From: Patellaria atrata CBS 101060
Taxonomy: Eukaryota > Ascomycota > Dothideomycetes > Patellariales > Patellariaceae
Direction of reading: 5' to 3'
Assembly: GCA_010093705.1 (NCBI GenBank)
Contig: MU006090.1
Coordinates: 1,329,817 to 1,393,816, forward strand
Length of the DNA: 64,000 nucleotides
Shown: positions 11,799-23,037 of the stretch, piece by piece
How positions within the stretch are numbered: position 1 is the first letter of the stretch
Layout of the letters: the number at the start of each line of letters is the position of its first letter
The notes under the pieces: model-generated
The model's input: only the letters and a program-made list of their open reading frames with translations
What the model was told of the DNA's origin: nothing
Database searches by the model: none
Program-made: the position numbers and the translations under genes

Positions 11799-13394
11799 AT
11801 GTCGGCTTCAATAAAAACAACAAAAAAAATCCCCCAGGGTCAAACTGCCGATGGAGCTATCAAAGCTCGTGACGGCTATAAAGCTCTGGACGCCGCTAGA
11901 AAAGCCCCGACCATTCCTCAAACCAAGAAAACCCCTCGGACATGTCCAAATGCCATTCTCAAAGCTGAAAATCTGGGGGAAAGCCATGAAAAGCGCCTGG
12001 AATATGGCGAACGTGTTGCCAGACCTGTGGGATCTCGAGGCGCTAAAACTGTCTTAGTGCCACCAGAGTATTTCAAGGAAGGAGGCACCATTACAGATGC
12101 TCGTGCTATCATCACGGAGCTGGATGGCTCTTTGGAGGAGCTCTGGGATGATCTTCGAAACAAGATAAATAATAGTACTGCACCAGAACCAAGGAAGCGT
12201 AAGAGGGAACGGAATGATGGTGATGATGAGGAGCGTAACCACACCACAACTGAGAAGAGGCAGTTGAGGAGCAATGATGTTATCAGCGATTCCATCAAAG
12301 CTGAAGCCAAACAGCCATTACAAGAAGCCACAAAGAACCCGAAAGAGCCTACACTGGCTAAGAATGAAATACTGAGGAAGAACACCAAGCAGCCCGCCCC
12401 GGCCCCACGAGATCCTTGCTCGTCTACTCTGTCAACCATCCCGGAAAGCGGAGTGGAATCTGGTACTGCAAAAAAGGATAGCTTGAACAAATCCAGCAAA
12501 ACCACTTCCTCTGCAAAGGCCGCCGCGACCAAAGGGTATGTGGCGCCAACAAAGCAGTCCTCAGCGAGAAGCAAGACTGTAAAACGTACAGAGAGTACCA
12601 CCACAATTAAGAAGGTCACCGTCACCAAAACCGTGATCGAGACGAAGACGCGTAAAGTTAGGAGGAAAGATGAGAAAAAGACTGCGACCCATCAAGCTAA
12701 ACTACCCGAATCTACTCCTACTGTCGCAACCGCGAAACGTACAGCGGGAAAAGCTCCAACAACCCGTACGGGCGCCGCCACTCGTTCCTTCGCTCCTCCT
12801 CCTTGGCCGAAATTCCTTCCCCCTCCTCCTCCTCCCTCCCTCTCCAGCTTCTCCTCCGTCCCATCTGTACTCTCTACCCCCTCTCTGTCCCCAGTCCCCG
12901 AAACTAACGCGGCTGCATCAGTACAGCCCATCGCCACCCCCGCCTCTGCCTCCCTCAAGCGTAAGTGGGATAGTACAGATGAAGAGGAGTCGGTCAGCAA
13001 GAGGATGAAGCCAGAGCGTTCCGCGAAGGGTACCAAAGGTGTGGCGATTCAAAATGGAGCCGCTGTAACGAAGGGTATTGCGCAAGTGACAGTGAAGAAG
13101 GAAGCAGCTGATGGGGAAGAAGAAACCCCTCCTCTCGGCGCCAGCTCCTCAAAGCGTGCGCGAGATGACACAGACGAAGAAGAGATCGTGAGCAAGAAGT
13201 CCAAATTAGAGTCTACGGCTGAGAGTACTAAAGATGTGATGGTACAGAGGGGAGTTGCCAGTGCGAAAGGCGTTGCCGTTGCGAAGGGCGTTGCACAGGT
13301 TAAGGGGAAGAAAGATACAACGGATGGGAAAGAGAAGCCTGCTAAGAAGAGGCCGACTAGGGCTGCAGTTGCAAGAGCTTTTTTCAAGTTCTAG
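11799..13394 (+). CDS. Lys/Ala/Thr-rich low-complexity protein, probably nuclear
   Basis: Single exon, 531 residues. The N-terminal 120 residues are the most structured-looking part: RDGYKALDAARKAP, then VLVPPEYFKEGG and an acidic helix ELDGSLEELWDDLRNKI. The rest is basic low complexity with candidate nuclear localisation signals (RKRKRE, KRKW, KKRP). A proline run at about residues 327-350 includes six consecutive Pro. The last 150 residues hold two imperfect copies of one unit: a basic pair, then DxTDEEExVSKxxK, several KGVA/KGIA steps and an acidic end. The composition resembles histone H1 tails or nucleolar proteins. I recognise no domain, so chromatin or nucleolar association is only an inference. 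The frame is uninterrupted despite biased composition, which argues that it is expressed. Confidence 0.7.
   Translation: MSASIKTTKKIPQGQTADGAIKARDGYKALDAARKAPTIPQTKKTPRTCPNAILKAENLGESHEKRLEYGERVARPVGSRGAKTVLVPPEYFKEGGTITDARAIITELDGSLEELWDDLRNKINNSTAPEPRKRKRERNDGDDEERNHTTTEKRQLRSNDVISDSIKAEAKQPLQEATKNPKEPTLAKNEILRKNTKQPAPAPRDPCSSTLSTIPESGVESGTAKKDSLNKSSKTTSSAKAAATKGYVAPTKQSSARSKTVKRTESTTTIKKVTVTKTVIETKTRKVRRKDEKKTATHQAKLPESTPTVATAKRTAGKAPTTRTGAATRSFAPPPWPKFLPPPPPPSLSSFSSVPSVLSTPSLSPVPETNAAASVQPIATPASASLKRKWDSTDEEESVSKRMKPERSAKGTKGVAIQNGAAVTKGIAQVTVKKEAADGEEETPPLGASSSKRARDDTDEEEIVSKKSKLESTAESTKDVMVQRGVASAKGVAVAKGVAQVKGKKDTTDGKEKPAKKRPTRAAVARAFFKF
12955..13345 (+). repeat. Two diverged tandem units inside the lysine-rich protein
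   Basis: Unit 1 runs from about 12955 to 13125 and unit 2 from about 13149 to 13345. Both begin with a Lys-Arg pair, an Asp and TDEEE, then VSK, then KGVA/KGIA steps and a final Asp-Gly-(Glu/Lys)-Glu. The copies differ at many sites, so the duplication is not recent. Confidence 0.6.
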
Positions 13395-13920
13395 GCTCTA
13401 TGGAATTTTTGAGGCATATGGACTCATGTTTATGGCATTATGGGTGGAGAATGACGGTTATTAAAAGGGAGTTTCAAGATTTCAGATGGTCAAGAAGGCT
13501 CAAAAGGGGTATATCCGATGTTCACACATTACAATGGTGTTTTACAGGATGAGCATCATCCAAGACTGAAAGGTTTACATGGTTGGTTGTTTCATTATCA
13601 TTTGCATAGTTTCGCGGCGTTCATCAAATTAGGAGAAGATACCCCAAGTTTTCATAACGTCAGGCACAGCGTTTGTAGCAAATTTGCATTTCAGGGTGTG
13701 AAAAACAGCGGTTTAGTTCATTTTTTGGTAGTCATTAATCGAACATGATAAAATTGCAGGAATTCCAAGCCGAACAAAGTAAACCGCGGTAAAGAGAATC
13801 CATTTCCCCTTGCTCTTTCGCCATTCAGCAGTCTCGTAGTCCACCACAAGTGTTTTCGATCCTCCCCGTACTCTCCCAATGCATGCTCTACGAGCTCATA
13901 CCGACCACCTATCCATTTCT
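13395..13920. other. Convergent intergenic spacer
   Basis: This holds the 3' flanks of the plus-strand lysine-rich gene and the minus-strand MAPEG gene. No coding signal is seen. Confidence 0.5.
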
Positions 13921-14376
13921 TTACTTCCCAAGCGCAAAGGCAGCCTGCGTCAACGTCCTGAACGCAATAATGACGCTCGAGAACCACAGCCCAGTCCTGA
14001 TATAACTGTACGAGTTCGTCGTCGTAGTGATATAACTAACCACATAAACGACCCTCAAGGCAAGATAAACCTGCACGAACGTATCCACGCCGTCCAAGTT
14101 CGCCAGATTGCCCGCGATGACGGCGGCAGCGAAGAGCGGGAAGTTCTCGAGCATGTTGCCGTGCGCGGCCTCGGCGCGCTCCCAGCGCGTGTACAGCGAG
14201 GGCCCCAGCCGCTGCGCCAGCCGCGGCCGGTAGTCCGTCCCCTTCGGGTTGCGGTTGTCGACGCTCGCTGGGTTGCCTTGGCTCGCGAGGTTGGTCGCGT
14301 AGAATTTGGGGAGGAGCGCGAGTCCCCAGTAGATGGGGAGGCCGAGGATCGAGAGGTTGGCGGAGGTCCACGACAT
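13921..14376 (-). CDS. MAPEG family integral membrane protein
   Basis: Single exon, 151 residues, the usual size for a MAPEG protein (membrane-associated proteins in eicosanoid and glutathione metabolism). It begins with a hydrophobic helix (LSILGLPIYWGLALLPKFYA). The family-typical segment follows at about residues 60-85 (R-x-ERAEAAHGNMLENFPLFAAAVIAG), then a helix carrying YLALRVVYVVSYI and a last helix near residues 125-145. Fungal members sit in the ER or other membranes; some are glutathione transferases or peroxidases, but most are untested. The N-E-N-F-P motif and the Arg residues that contact glutathione in characterised members appear present. The gene lies alone, with an AG microsatellite about 130 bp upstream of the ATG. 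Confidence 0.88.
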   Translation of the reverse strand: MSWTSANLSILGLPIYWGLALLPKFYATNLASQGNPASVDNRNPKGTDYRPRLAQRLGPSLYTRWERAEAAHGNMLENFPLFAAAVIAGNLANLDGVDTFVQVYLALRVVYVVSYITTTTNSYSYIRTGLWFSSVIIAFRTLTQAAFALGK

Positions 14377-14506
14377 AATGGCGGGCGTGTGTGTGGTTAG
14401 GGATGCAAGTATTTGCTGAGGTTCCCAGGTGACGGGCGCCAGGATGAATATGGGTCGAGCAGGTGTAGGTACTTCAGGAGCTCTGGTTGATGTTATGTAG
14501 GTATGT

Positions 14507-14508
<2 letters not shown>

Positions 14509-14542
<34 letters not shown>
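14509..14542. repeat. (AG)17 microsatellite upstream of the MAPEG gene
   Basis: An uninterrupted dinucleotide run of about 17 AG units (CT on the gene's own strand), starting about 130 bp upstream of the MAPEG start codon. CT tracts are common in fungal promoters and leaders, so length variation here could influence expression. Confidence 0.9.
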
Positions 14543-14544
<2 letters not shown>

Positions 14545-17500
14545 AAGTAAAGGGTTGCTTGTTAAGACGGAAAAAAGACACTTGCATCAATCAATGCTTA
14601 AGGTAAGTTCTTTATTCCTTCTGTCAGCATTTTAAAAGGCAGGATGCAGCTGTCAAGATATACATTTCCGTGCCTCAACCCGGAGATGGTGTAATGATAC
14701 CCATGTTGTGTTGCGAAAGTGAGCATTGCGGCGCGGTTTTTATTGTAATTGATTGTATTCGCCAGCTATACGCGAGGTCTACGAGGTTCTATCACAATGA
14801 TTTGGTGTAACATGATAGAAGATGACAGTTCATGCCAAGGGACCCTTGGGTGTGTTTCCGGAAGCTGGGGGAAAGCCGTGAACACACCAAGGAAAATCCC
14901 TGCCTCAATCGGACGGACCTGTAACGGAGACATTCCATAAACTCCCACCGCCTCTGATTCCATATAAATCTGATAGACACCTATTTGGAAGCAAGATCTC
15001 GTCTATCATCTCGGTCCAAAAGATAAGGACGCTGCACACGTGTTACTAGTCGCCTAACTTGGAACATCTATCATGCAATCCTCCTGAAAGTGCCACAGAA
15101 AGTATGAACTCAGTCTGCCAGCTCCATTCCTCGGGACCTATGCGTAGTTAGCAGAGCTTCCAATATGTAGAGAATTGGGGGACTTATAAAAAAAATAAAA
15201 TGCCATCCCGTAGGATGGCATGGCCTCCTCGGCCCTTTCCTCCACACTTCCCCACCCTTTCCGCCAGATGAGCATCCTTCCGACCAGGTCGTCCCCTCCG
15301 CTGCCCGACATCGACCATGAAACAAGAACAACGTTGAGCCGGGTAGATCTAAAACAGAGGTCTTGCACTAGGTGAACGCATCGAATCAGCACCGGCTGCT
15401 TCGACACCGATAGAGACTCAAAAGAACCAAAGGGAACTCCACGTGAACAACAACCAGCAGACAACGTCCCGCAGACAAGCCTTGACTTTGAGCCTCACTC
15501 TAGAGAGGTCCCGCGTTCGAATTGCCCGTGATCCAGTTGCGGTCCACGCTTCATCCCTTTATCTCCCTGCTCTACCAATGGCGACCCCTTCGAAAACTCG
15601 CGCGTTGAACACCGAGAAGGTGTGCATTTCCAATTTGATAGACGCCAGACTCTGCTGATACCTGAGACCAAGGTGAAGTGATCGGGTTTGAGAAGAAACA
15701 GTGGGCATTGCCTCTTTCGTGATACACACCTTGGCCCCAATTGCAATCTCTTTCTCCACAGCTGTTTCTCCAAGTCTCAATCTTCTCGATTGCTTCTGTG
15801 AAAACACCGTGCCACTTTTCAACTCTCAACAACCAAACCCCGGGGTCGGGAAGGCCTCTCTCTGTTGTTATTGCATTCCTCTCGGAGACAGTCTTTGTTT
15901 CCTCTCCGGCGTGATTCCGGAGGGCGTTGATAAGCGGACAAAGTACATCTACAAAAAACCGCTTACATCTCCCGCAGGAGGAGTTTGACACAACTGTGGT
16001 GGGTCATGACAAACGATATCGGCGTTCATCGATCGACCGTACGCTAAACGTATGATGAGATGATTAAGCGTGGCTGATCCAGACATCACTATGAAGTGAC
16101 AGTGCCTATGGCTGATGCCGCGGCAAGGGCCTTCGCACAACTATCACATGTGCCCGGGTTGGAGACAGGAGCAGTCCGCAAGGACATCGCTGGAGAGACG
16201 TACGGGACATCTTCACCTTTGCTGGCCCCTGATTTCTATCAACTTTTCGACTGCAACCTTTACTTACCATAAACCAATTGTATGCTTGAGCAACGCTAAG
16301 GCTGAGATGAGTTTTCACCTGCGGCTGCGTCGGGAACGGTGTTTACCGGGATACACTCTTATCAAATTTCGAACGCAGGGCGTGGCGGACTGCCATTGCC
16401 TTCAGAAAGACGCCTGACTGAAGGTGATCACCCTTTCCCTAGTCTCTGTTGAAACTCAAAGGCCTCGCTACGTGTATGACACGATTCAGACGAGTGGACC
16501 TTTGAGAATGGGAACTCAAATCCCGAGGGTAGATCGTGGGATGATCTGTTGTAAGCTTAGCTCTCCAGGAGAGTTAGATTCGCGCTCAATTCTAGTTTGA
16601 TAAGAGTAATCCGTCGTAGCTCGCCCCTCAGCAGTCGTAGACACTACTAAAAGTGCTAATGAAAAACCCTCAGGCAGTCCGAAGCTCAACAATTGGAGTT
16701 TGGCGTCGCAGATATATAGTCCGATTGATAGAATCCAGCGGTAGCAAAGGCATGTGAAGATCCCAAGAACGATCCTCGTGGAGGTGTTCGACTTCTCTCA
16801 CCTGTTTCTCCCATAAGGTGTTGATGTGCAATTGATTGAAAACTGTCCAAGGTGACCAGAGTCTGACGTCTGTCATCCGGTTTCGACGCGCGCTCTCCCG
16901 GGAGAATCTTACCCAATTTTGGCGCATGAAGACCGGTTTCTAGCACCACGAGACCCACTTTCCCACCTTGATCGTCACCTAGAGCGCAGTTAAGCATTCT
17001 AGGGAGTTCAGGGTGTTTAGTCATGAGCCCCGGCAACTATATCCACGAGACTAAGCTTCACTAAGAAGCAAACCGATGAGGTGGAGTTAGGGTTAAGTTC
17101 CAGATTCCATCCACCTCAAAATACCCTTTTTTACAATGTTGCCATCGCAGCACTGCAAGCGGCAGCAGCCGATACTCTGGTGAGACCATGCTATGAGGCT
17201 CGAGTAAGGTGGTGAAACTTCACAGTGCAGGTATTATGAGGGGTCGTGAGACATCCTGACCGTGAGGCCCGAAGATGGAGATCGGGGACTGTGGGGAGAG
17301 TGAGGTGCATTTGAATACCCACCGTAGTGAGCGAGAGAAGAAGGGTTGGAGAGAGCTTCGAGCGACGCGTTGTTCCAACATCTGTCAACGTCGGACGAAC
17401 ACCGAGCGATTAGAGAAATTAGATGTGGAGGGTTTGTTAGAGATGAATCAAAGACAAGACAGAGTATTATTAATCAAGACAATGTGTACCCCGAGTTTGG

Positions 17501-17796
17501 TGGCGAGAATCCCATGAGGAGAGAAAAGAAGAAAAGGAATCATGGAGGTTGCGGGCAAGGGTTAGTTCTACATTTATTGGCGTGCCAAGGCTTTACGCGA
17601 AGTGAACGCGCTTCACGTGGAGTCGGTGTTCATTCCGAATTTTCGACGACCTCCTTAGTGCCACTCTCCTCTGCTTTGATTTTAACAGCAATGATGAATT
17701 AACTTACTTGATCTCTACTATATAGTCTTGAGGTAGTAGCATTTCATTACACATGTAAAACATTTATATGGAAAAAAGTGTTGAAATTTCAAGACC
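14543..17796. other. Gene-free stretch, 3.3 kb
   Basis: This lies between divergently placed genes. Frames of up to about 140 codons occur on both strands, but none shows a domain or spliceable continuation. Near 15510-15590 there are tRNA-like words (a TTCGAAT loop on plus and a TTGGTAGAGCA on minus) that do not fold into one tRNA. Nothing else is seen. Confidence 0.45.
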
Positions 17797-20700
17797 ATGG
17801 TAACCTTACAAAAAGCCATTCAAAACGCTGAGGATTTCCTCCACCCGTTGAAAACAGCAAAGAGGTACTGGCCTCCTTGTGGTTATGTTAGTTAAGATAC
17901 TAAATATTACAGTGAAGAGCACAAGTCTCTCATCAACTGTCTTGCCACTTATGCAAATACTGCTGAGAATGGGGATGAGACCTCTGGACGAACACTAGTA
18001 TTGAGTCAAGCATTAGAGCTTCTTCAAGATATTCATAATGCCATTAAAGAGGAGAAAGCAAACCCATATCGTATCTTATTGCCAACAGGAGAACCATCAT
18101 CGGCAATCTTCCAGTTGCTAGATTTATTAGTTTTAGAAGGCATTATCCCGTTCTTATCTCTAGGAGTCGCAGTCCAACGTCGTCCGACGACAGCTCTGCC
18201 ATGGATATCCTTGTCTCCGCCGCAAGATCTAGACGTGGATGAAGGTATCCTTCGTCTAACGATAGATGGTTTATTAGCTATATCTAGGGAAACCGATTCA
18301 GGACTAGAGCCTGTATTGCGGGATAGAATAATTGCTGATCTCATAGCCGGCAGTGCGGAACTATCTTTCTTTCCTCGTTATGCAAGCAACAAGGGGGAGA
18401 ACAGTAGTCCTAACCTTTTTCAAGTACTCCTAGATATGTACGTTCTATGTAGTTCCCTAAGTAAAAACCTGAATATATATTTCCACCCGCTTCCCAGGAC
18501 TTGACTGAGAATCTGTCATAGAACACCCACGGCTACTCTAATGCTCCAGCTAACCCACCTATTACAACAACAATTACCAGACTGGCTTCGCCCTCACCTG
18601 TCAAAAACGTTATCTTTATTACCTCTTCGTCCTCGGGGCGTACGTACGGTTATCAGTTTCATCGCAGCATCCCACCCCTTACCTCCCGCAGCAGAAGACC
18701 AGTTTGAAGCCTTGCCCAACTCTCAGGGCCCTCCGCTGCCCCTCGAAGCCCTCCAGCAAGCTACAAAGCTACTGTCTTCAGTCCCGAGCTCGATGAACCT
18801 AGGGAGCTATTATTCTGCATTAGCACTCCAGTTATGGGAGCTTTTAGATGGAGGCGATGGTCCTGAAATGGCTAGAGTGGCTGCTCACATTATCGGGAGC
18901 GGCATTCTTGGAAGGAGATCTGTCGGTGCTCCCGGCAAGATCGGATGGGTCCTGTTTGCAGATCCGATCATCGGTCCTCTCAATCCTTCTACAGTGCCGA
19001 GACTTTCTTCTTCTGAAAATGCCAGTAAGGCTTCACTTGGAAACCCTATAGTAGACGAACCAGCCCTTGCACTTGCCTTGAAACGGTTTGTCACGCTCGT
19101 TACTTCGCATCCTAACCCAGGGCTCACAAAACGGCTTGTTGGCCGAACGCTATTGCCGTTATGGGGTCTGCTTTGCTACTCGAAGTCTCATCAGGTGAGC
19201 CCAGTCTGGGCAGAACGAGCTGAACTGCTTCTTTCATCCTTCATTAGACTCGGCGCGGGGCTCCCAGAGCTCGAAATGCTCACGTCAGACCTCCTATGGG
19301 ATGGCACTCCTCAGTGGATGTATAGCCGCGGAAGTGACGGCGGAATCGAGATACGGCTGAGGAGTGCCACAGAGAGTGACGCTCTTAATATTATCGAAAC
19401 TATGAACCAGATTGATAAGCGGATGGAAGCTTTCACGGGACTGCTCTCATTAAGCTCCGTGGATAAGGACATGGCCTGTCGACTGTTCACTGTGATCACT
19501 AAGCGGTGGCTCCTTCCGAAGCAAGTAACAAATACCGCGGCTCTTTCTTTAGAGGTTAATGCAGAGCCGGATCCTCTACAGACTTTCGCAAATGCTAAGC
19601 TTGTGCAAGTTATGCTGGAGCAGACTAAAGACAAGTTTGCCGAAAATCCAATCCATATCCTAGAATTAGTTAAGCAGTTACTGGAACAACATGTGGAAAA
19701 CGAGAAATACCAGTCTAAACGCAAACAAGACGTGAAAATGGCCCGATATGCAGGACTGAGCAGCATTGTACAGCACGACACCGCCGCAACGGAAGACCCG
19801 TCCGACCTCGAAGCTGCTGGAGACGAATCAATTGACCTCATAACCATGGCCACCAGCATCCTCACGACCATCACAACATCCAAAGACTTCAGCCTAACAC
19901 CGCAGACGCTATCAACCCTCTCCTCCACGCTTCCACTACTCACCCATCTCACCTCAAATCCCTCAAAATTCCCACGATCTGTCCTCAACACAGTCAACCA
20001 TCTCCTTACGACCATTACCGCACTAACCATCACCTCATCGACCTCACCGCACTCTTCCTCCCTGCCTAACCCCACCAATACAACCGACAACGACACCCAA
20101 GTCCTCCGCACCGCTCTCCAAAACCTCACCTCCCCCCTCCCCCCCATCCGCGTCGAATCCCTCCACACGCTCCACAACCTCATCAAATCCCACTCCCCCG
20201 TCCTCCCGATCCCAACCCTAACCACCCTCCTCATCTCCACCGGCCTCTCGGACCCCGAAAGCTACGTCCACCTGTACGCCATAAAAACCCTCGTGGCCCT
20301 CACAATCCGCGAGTCCCGCGTTGCCGGCCCGCTCGTCGTAGACGCGCTGCTGGACCCCAAGGAGGAAGGGGGCCTGGACGTTCGTCTCAGGCTCTGCGAG
20401 GCCGCAACGCAGATCGTGGAGGGCATTGCGGAAGGAAAGAGCGAGCGGACTCAGGGGCGCGTGTTGGTGGGGAAGATCGGCGCTGCTGTCGTCGCGGTGG
20501 CGTCGAGGAGGGGGAGACGGCCTCGGACGCTGGCTGCGCGGGAGAAAGCGGCGAGGGTGGAGGATGCGAGACGGATGGAACGGGAGGAGGTGCTTGGCGA
20601 GGCGGCTGCGGCGTTGGATGCATTAGATGAGTTGGATGAAGATGGGAATCCGATACCGGCTGCGAAGGTCTTGGAGAGGGAACAACTGAGCAGGATTGTG

Positions 20701-21231
20701 CAGGGCTGGGCGGATGTGGGGTTGGAAGAGGATGTGAGGGTCCGCGCGTCGGCGATTGCTGTACTGGCGAAGGTTGCGGAGGTGGCGCCGGAGGGGTTTA
20801 CGACACAGGGGTTGGATCAGGCGGCGGAGCTATGTATCGCTGTTCTCGTCCTCGAGACGAAACCCGAGAAGGCGATTCTGAGGCGCGCTGCTGTACTCGT
20901 GTTTTTGGGCGTCTTGAGGGCAATGGATAAAGCGCTAGAGGAGGGGAGGGAGGTACATGTTGGTCTCGAGGGGAAGAGATGGGAGGAGGTGGAGAAGGTG
21001 TTGAAGTGGGTACGAGATGAGGATCAGGACGATATTGTTAAAGGTCATGCTGGAGTTGTGCGGGAGGGATTGGAGGATTGGAGGATGAAGAGGTTGCTTG
21101 GTATTGAGAGAGATATCTCTGCGGATTTGACGCCTAGATTTGGGCTTGAGGGACGATTGAGAGGTTTGGGTGTTGATCCTGAGGTAAGTGTGAGGGGGAA
21201 GAGAGTTGTAGTTGAGGAGATAGAGGATTAA
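17797..21231 (+). CDS. rtp1: Rtp1/TANGO6-family RNA polymerase II assembly and import factor
   Basis: Three exons: 17797-17864, 17913-18437 and 18522-21231, giving 1100 codons in frame. Intron 1 is 48 bp with a CTAA branch and TTACAG end; intron 2 is 84 bp with a GTACGT donor and a CATAG end. The protein is an all-helical HEAT-like array. The block PLQTFANAKLVQVMLEQ, the HILELVKQLLEQH helix and the C-terminal HEAT pair (residues about 640-790) match the Rtp1 family. In yeast Rtp1 helps assembled RNA polymerase II enter the nucleus and is essential. Codon usage is odd: the coding strand turns C-rich at about 19850-20340, then sharply G-rich to the stop. The last codons and 3' flank are duplicated just downstream. 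Confidence 0.85.
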
Positions 21232-21338
21232 GCTATCTTTTTCCTTTCCATGCGGCTCATCATTCACTTACTTCCTGTTGTCAATCAAGGTATTTACTGA
21301 GCAAAAAAGCCATCAAATGAAAAGATAACTGAGCGGGG
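21213..21338 (+). repeat. Tandem duplication, copy A (3' end of rtp1 and flank)
   Basis: It starts in the last few rtp1 codons (GAGGAGATAGAGGATTAAG), runs through a pyrimidine stretch, and ends in an A-rich segment with TATTTACTGAGCAAAAAAG. Copy B follows directly. Confidence 0.65.
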
Positions 21339-21345
21339 AAATCGT

Positions 21346-21547
21346 TTGTGGTTTAAGGAGATAGATGATTGAGCTATCCTTTTTCATTTCAATGGAGTTT
21401 CTAACTCACATACTTACCTTATTTACACTTGTAATTTAATAAGATTTCCTACATTCTTAGGCGAAGAGATAGCATGTAGTCAATGAAGATATTTACTTAG
21501 CAAAAAGAAAAGCACATCAACTAAATCAAAAGACAAATAAGGGGAGA
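21346..21547 (+). repeat. Tandem duplication, copy B
   Basis: Diverged second copy: AAGGAGATAGATGATTGAG matches the end of rtp1, then the same pyrimidine stretch, then TATTTACTTAGCAAAAAG and the A-rich tail. About 60 bp of unrelated sequence (roughly 21422-21478) splits the copy. It carries no coding function of its own. Confidence 0.65.
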
Positions 21548-22187
21548 AAAGAAAAAGCAAAAGGAAATTTTCCCTTCGATACGGCCCTCCCCTCCGCATC
21601 GTTCTCAGCGGCTATCCTCTGAGTCCCCTCCCGCCATTATTGAAATGGAACCGCCGAGGATTGAACACAAGGCATTTCGGGAGACCACGATCGCAAGTTC
21701 TGCTGCGGGATAAGAGCTGATCTCTTACCAACTTGACTAACGTGGGTTTGTTAAAAACCTTGCGCCTGTCACTTCAAATATAAAGTAAGTGCCCCAAACC
21801 GAAGGTTGGGTAAGGGATAACTAAGGATGCAAGTGAAAGGAATCTCTTCACATGGTTACGATACTTGGCGTCTTATCTGATACTGTGTTGTTATCTTTTA
21901 TGGCAGGCTTATGCAAACTGCGTGAAAGTGACTGTGATAAAGGAGAAGTTGTATATTATTCAGATACAATGTCTGCATTCTTCTATTGTATGTCTAAGAT
22001 ATGGATTCCCAGCTCCCTAGATCCAAATGCTTCGTGAGGAACTTTTTAGGGCTGCGGTCGCGTCCTCCATCACCGACTGCCAACCGCAATGCCAAACCTC
22101 TAACCAGCTATGAGCGCAGATAGCAGCGCTTCGATCCATCCGCAGCAGAATTTTATCCATGTTATATCGAGACCCCATACCCCTTCC
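21548..22187. other. Convergent intergenic region
   Basis: Between rtp1 and the Sm-F gene. At 21640-21745 the minus strand has D-arm-like (AGTCAAGTTGGTAAGA) and T-loop-like (TTCAATC) words, but no paired acceptor stem; see the rejected list. Confidence 0.4.
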
Positions 22188-22801
22188 TCACCCAGACATA
22201 TCCGTATCTCCCTTCGGACCCGCCGCCGACATCCAAAGCACGTTATTACACCTATACACCATCAGCCACGCATTCCCACAACCACAACCCTCCAGTCCCA
22301 ACCGGCCATGACAATCCTCAAGCAACCCATAAGAAGTGTATGAAATAGCTCACCTTATCAGAACCTGTCCGAGATTCCCGGTGCTCTTCCCATCGATAAA
22401 CTCCTCGGTCCCGGCGAGTTGGATGTTCATGTAGCTATCCGCGCTGACAAGGCGGCCGCGGTACTCCGTCTCGCCCCATTTGAGGCGGATGATGACGTCT
22501 TGGTCGATGCTGGGGTGGTTGCGTTAGTTATGGGCTCTGGTGTGAGGGTATTGCATGAACGGTCTGCTGGAGTCGAAGGGCTAGAAGCAGAGTTTTCATC
22601 CAGGCCATCTGGATAGGAAAACGTAGCTGCGCATAGTGCACTTATGGGAAAGGATACGGGGTTTATTGGGGAGTATGGATGTGAATGAATGGAGGAAATG
22701 GCTTACAGCGACTGCAGCATCGGCCGCGGGTTGAGAGGGACGAATGCCTGTTATGGAGGTTAGATGGTATTATACCGTAGTTGCACATTACTTACACTCA
22801 T
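22188..22801 (-). CDS. smf1: Small nuclear ribonucleoprotein F (Sm-F)
   Basis: Four small exons: 22801-22796, 22747-22707, 22509-22354 and 22251-22188, giving 88 residues in frame. The product opens [16 protein letters not shown]. It continues with the Sm1 motif [19 protein letters not shown], the [16 protein letters not shown] segment and the Sm2 end GQVLIRCNNVLW. This is a textbook Sm-F, one of the seven ring proteins of spliceosomal U1, U2, U4 and U5 snRNPs in the nucleus. Length matches the human and yeast proteins (about 86 residues). The first exon holds only ATG and one Ser codon, so it is invisible to ORF scanning. The C-terminal tail is short and lacks the acidic end of the human protein. 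Confidence 0.93.
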
Positions 22802-23037
22802 TGTTTTCTTGGACTTATGTGGGAGTTTGGCTGAGCGCACTGCGGTTTTCGTCGCTTTGAGGTTGAAGCTCGAAATTCTGATGTTGAAGGTTCGGCTAAA
22901 GTTGCTGTTCTGGTCTTAGAACTAAAGCTCTCAGGCACTAAACTTCTGAAGTTGGACCTCCGCTCCATCTCTTATACATTGCAGCAACTTGCTATGACTT
23001 ACTATCTTTTCTATCAAGATAGGTTGTCTATCCTATA

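Noticed and set aside
11918-12628. 236-codon antisense frame in the lysine-rich gene
   Set aside because: The Leu/Ser/Val-rich translation is the expected mirror of Lys/Ala/Thr codons; it has no start context or homology pattern.
13879-14400. 173-codon plus frame over the MAPEG gene
   Set aside because: It is Arg-rich and antisense to a clear MAPEG coding region.
15505-15590. tRNA-like TTCGAAT loop and TTGGTAGAGCA on opposite strands
   Set aside because: The two elements lie on different strands and do not fold into one cloverleaf.
19311-20240. 309-codon open frame antisense to rtp1
   Set aside because: It is a by-product of the C-rich coding strand. The sense strand has clear family similarity, while the antisense product has no domain.
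21640-21745. tRNA-like words on the minus strand (AGTCAAGTTGGTAAGA and TTCAATC)
   Set aside because: The T stem pairs poorly and no acceptor stem can be formed, with or without an intron. It is at best a degenerate relic.
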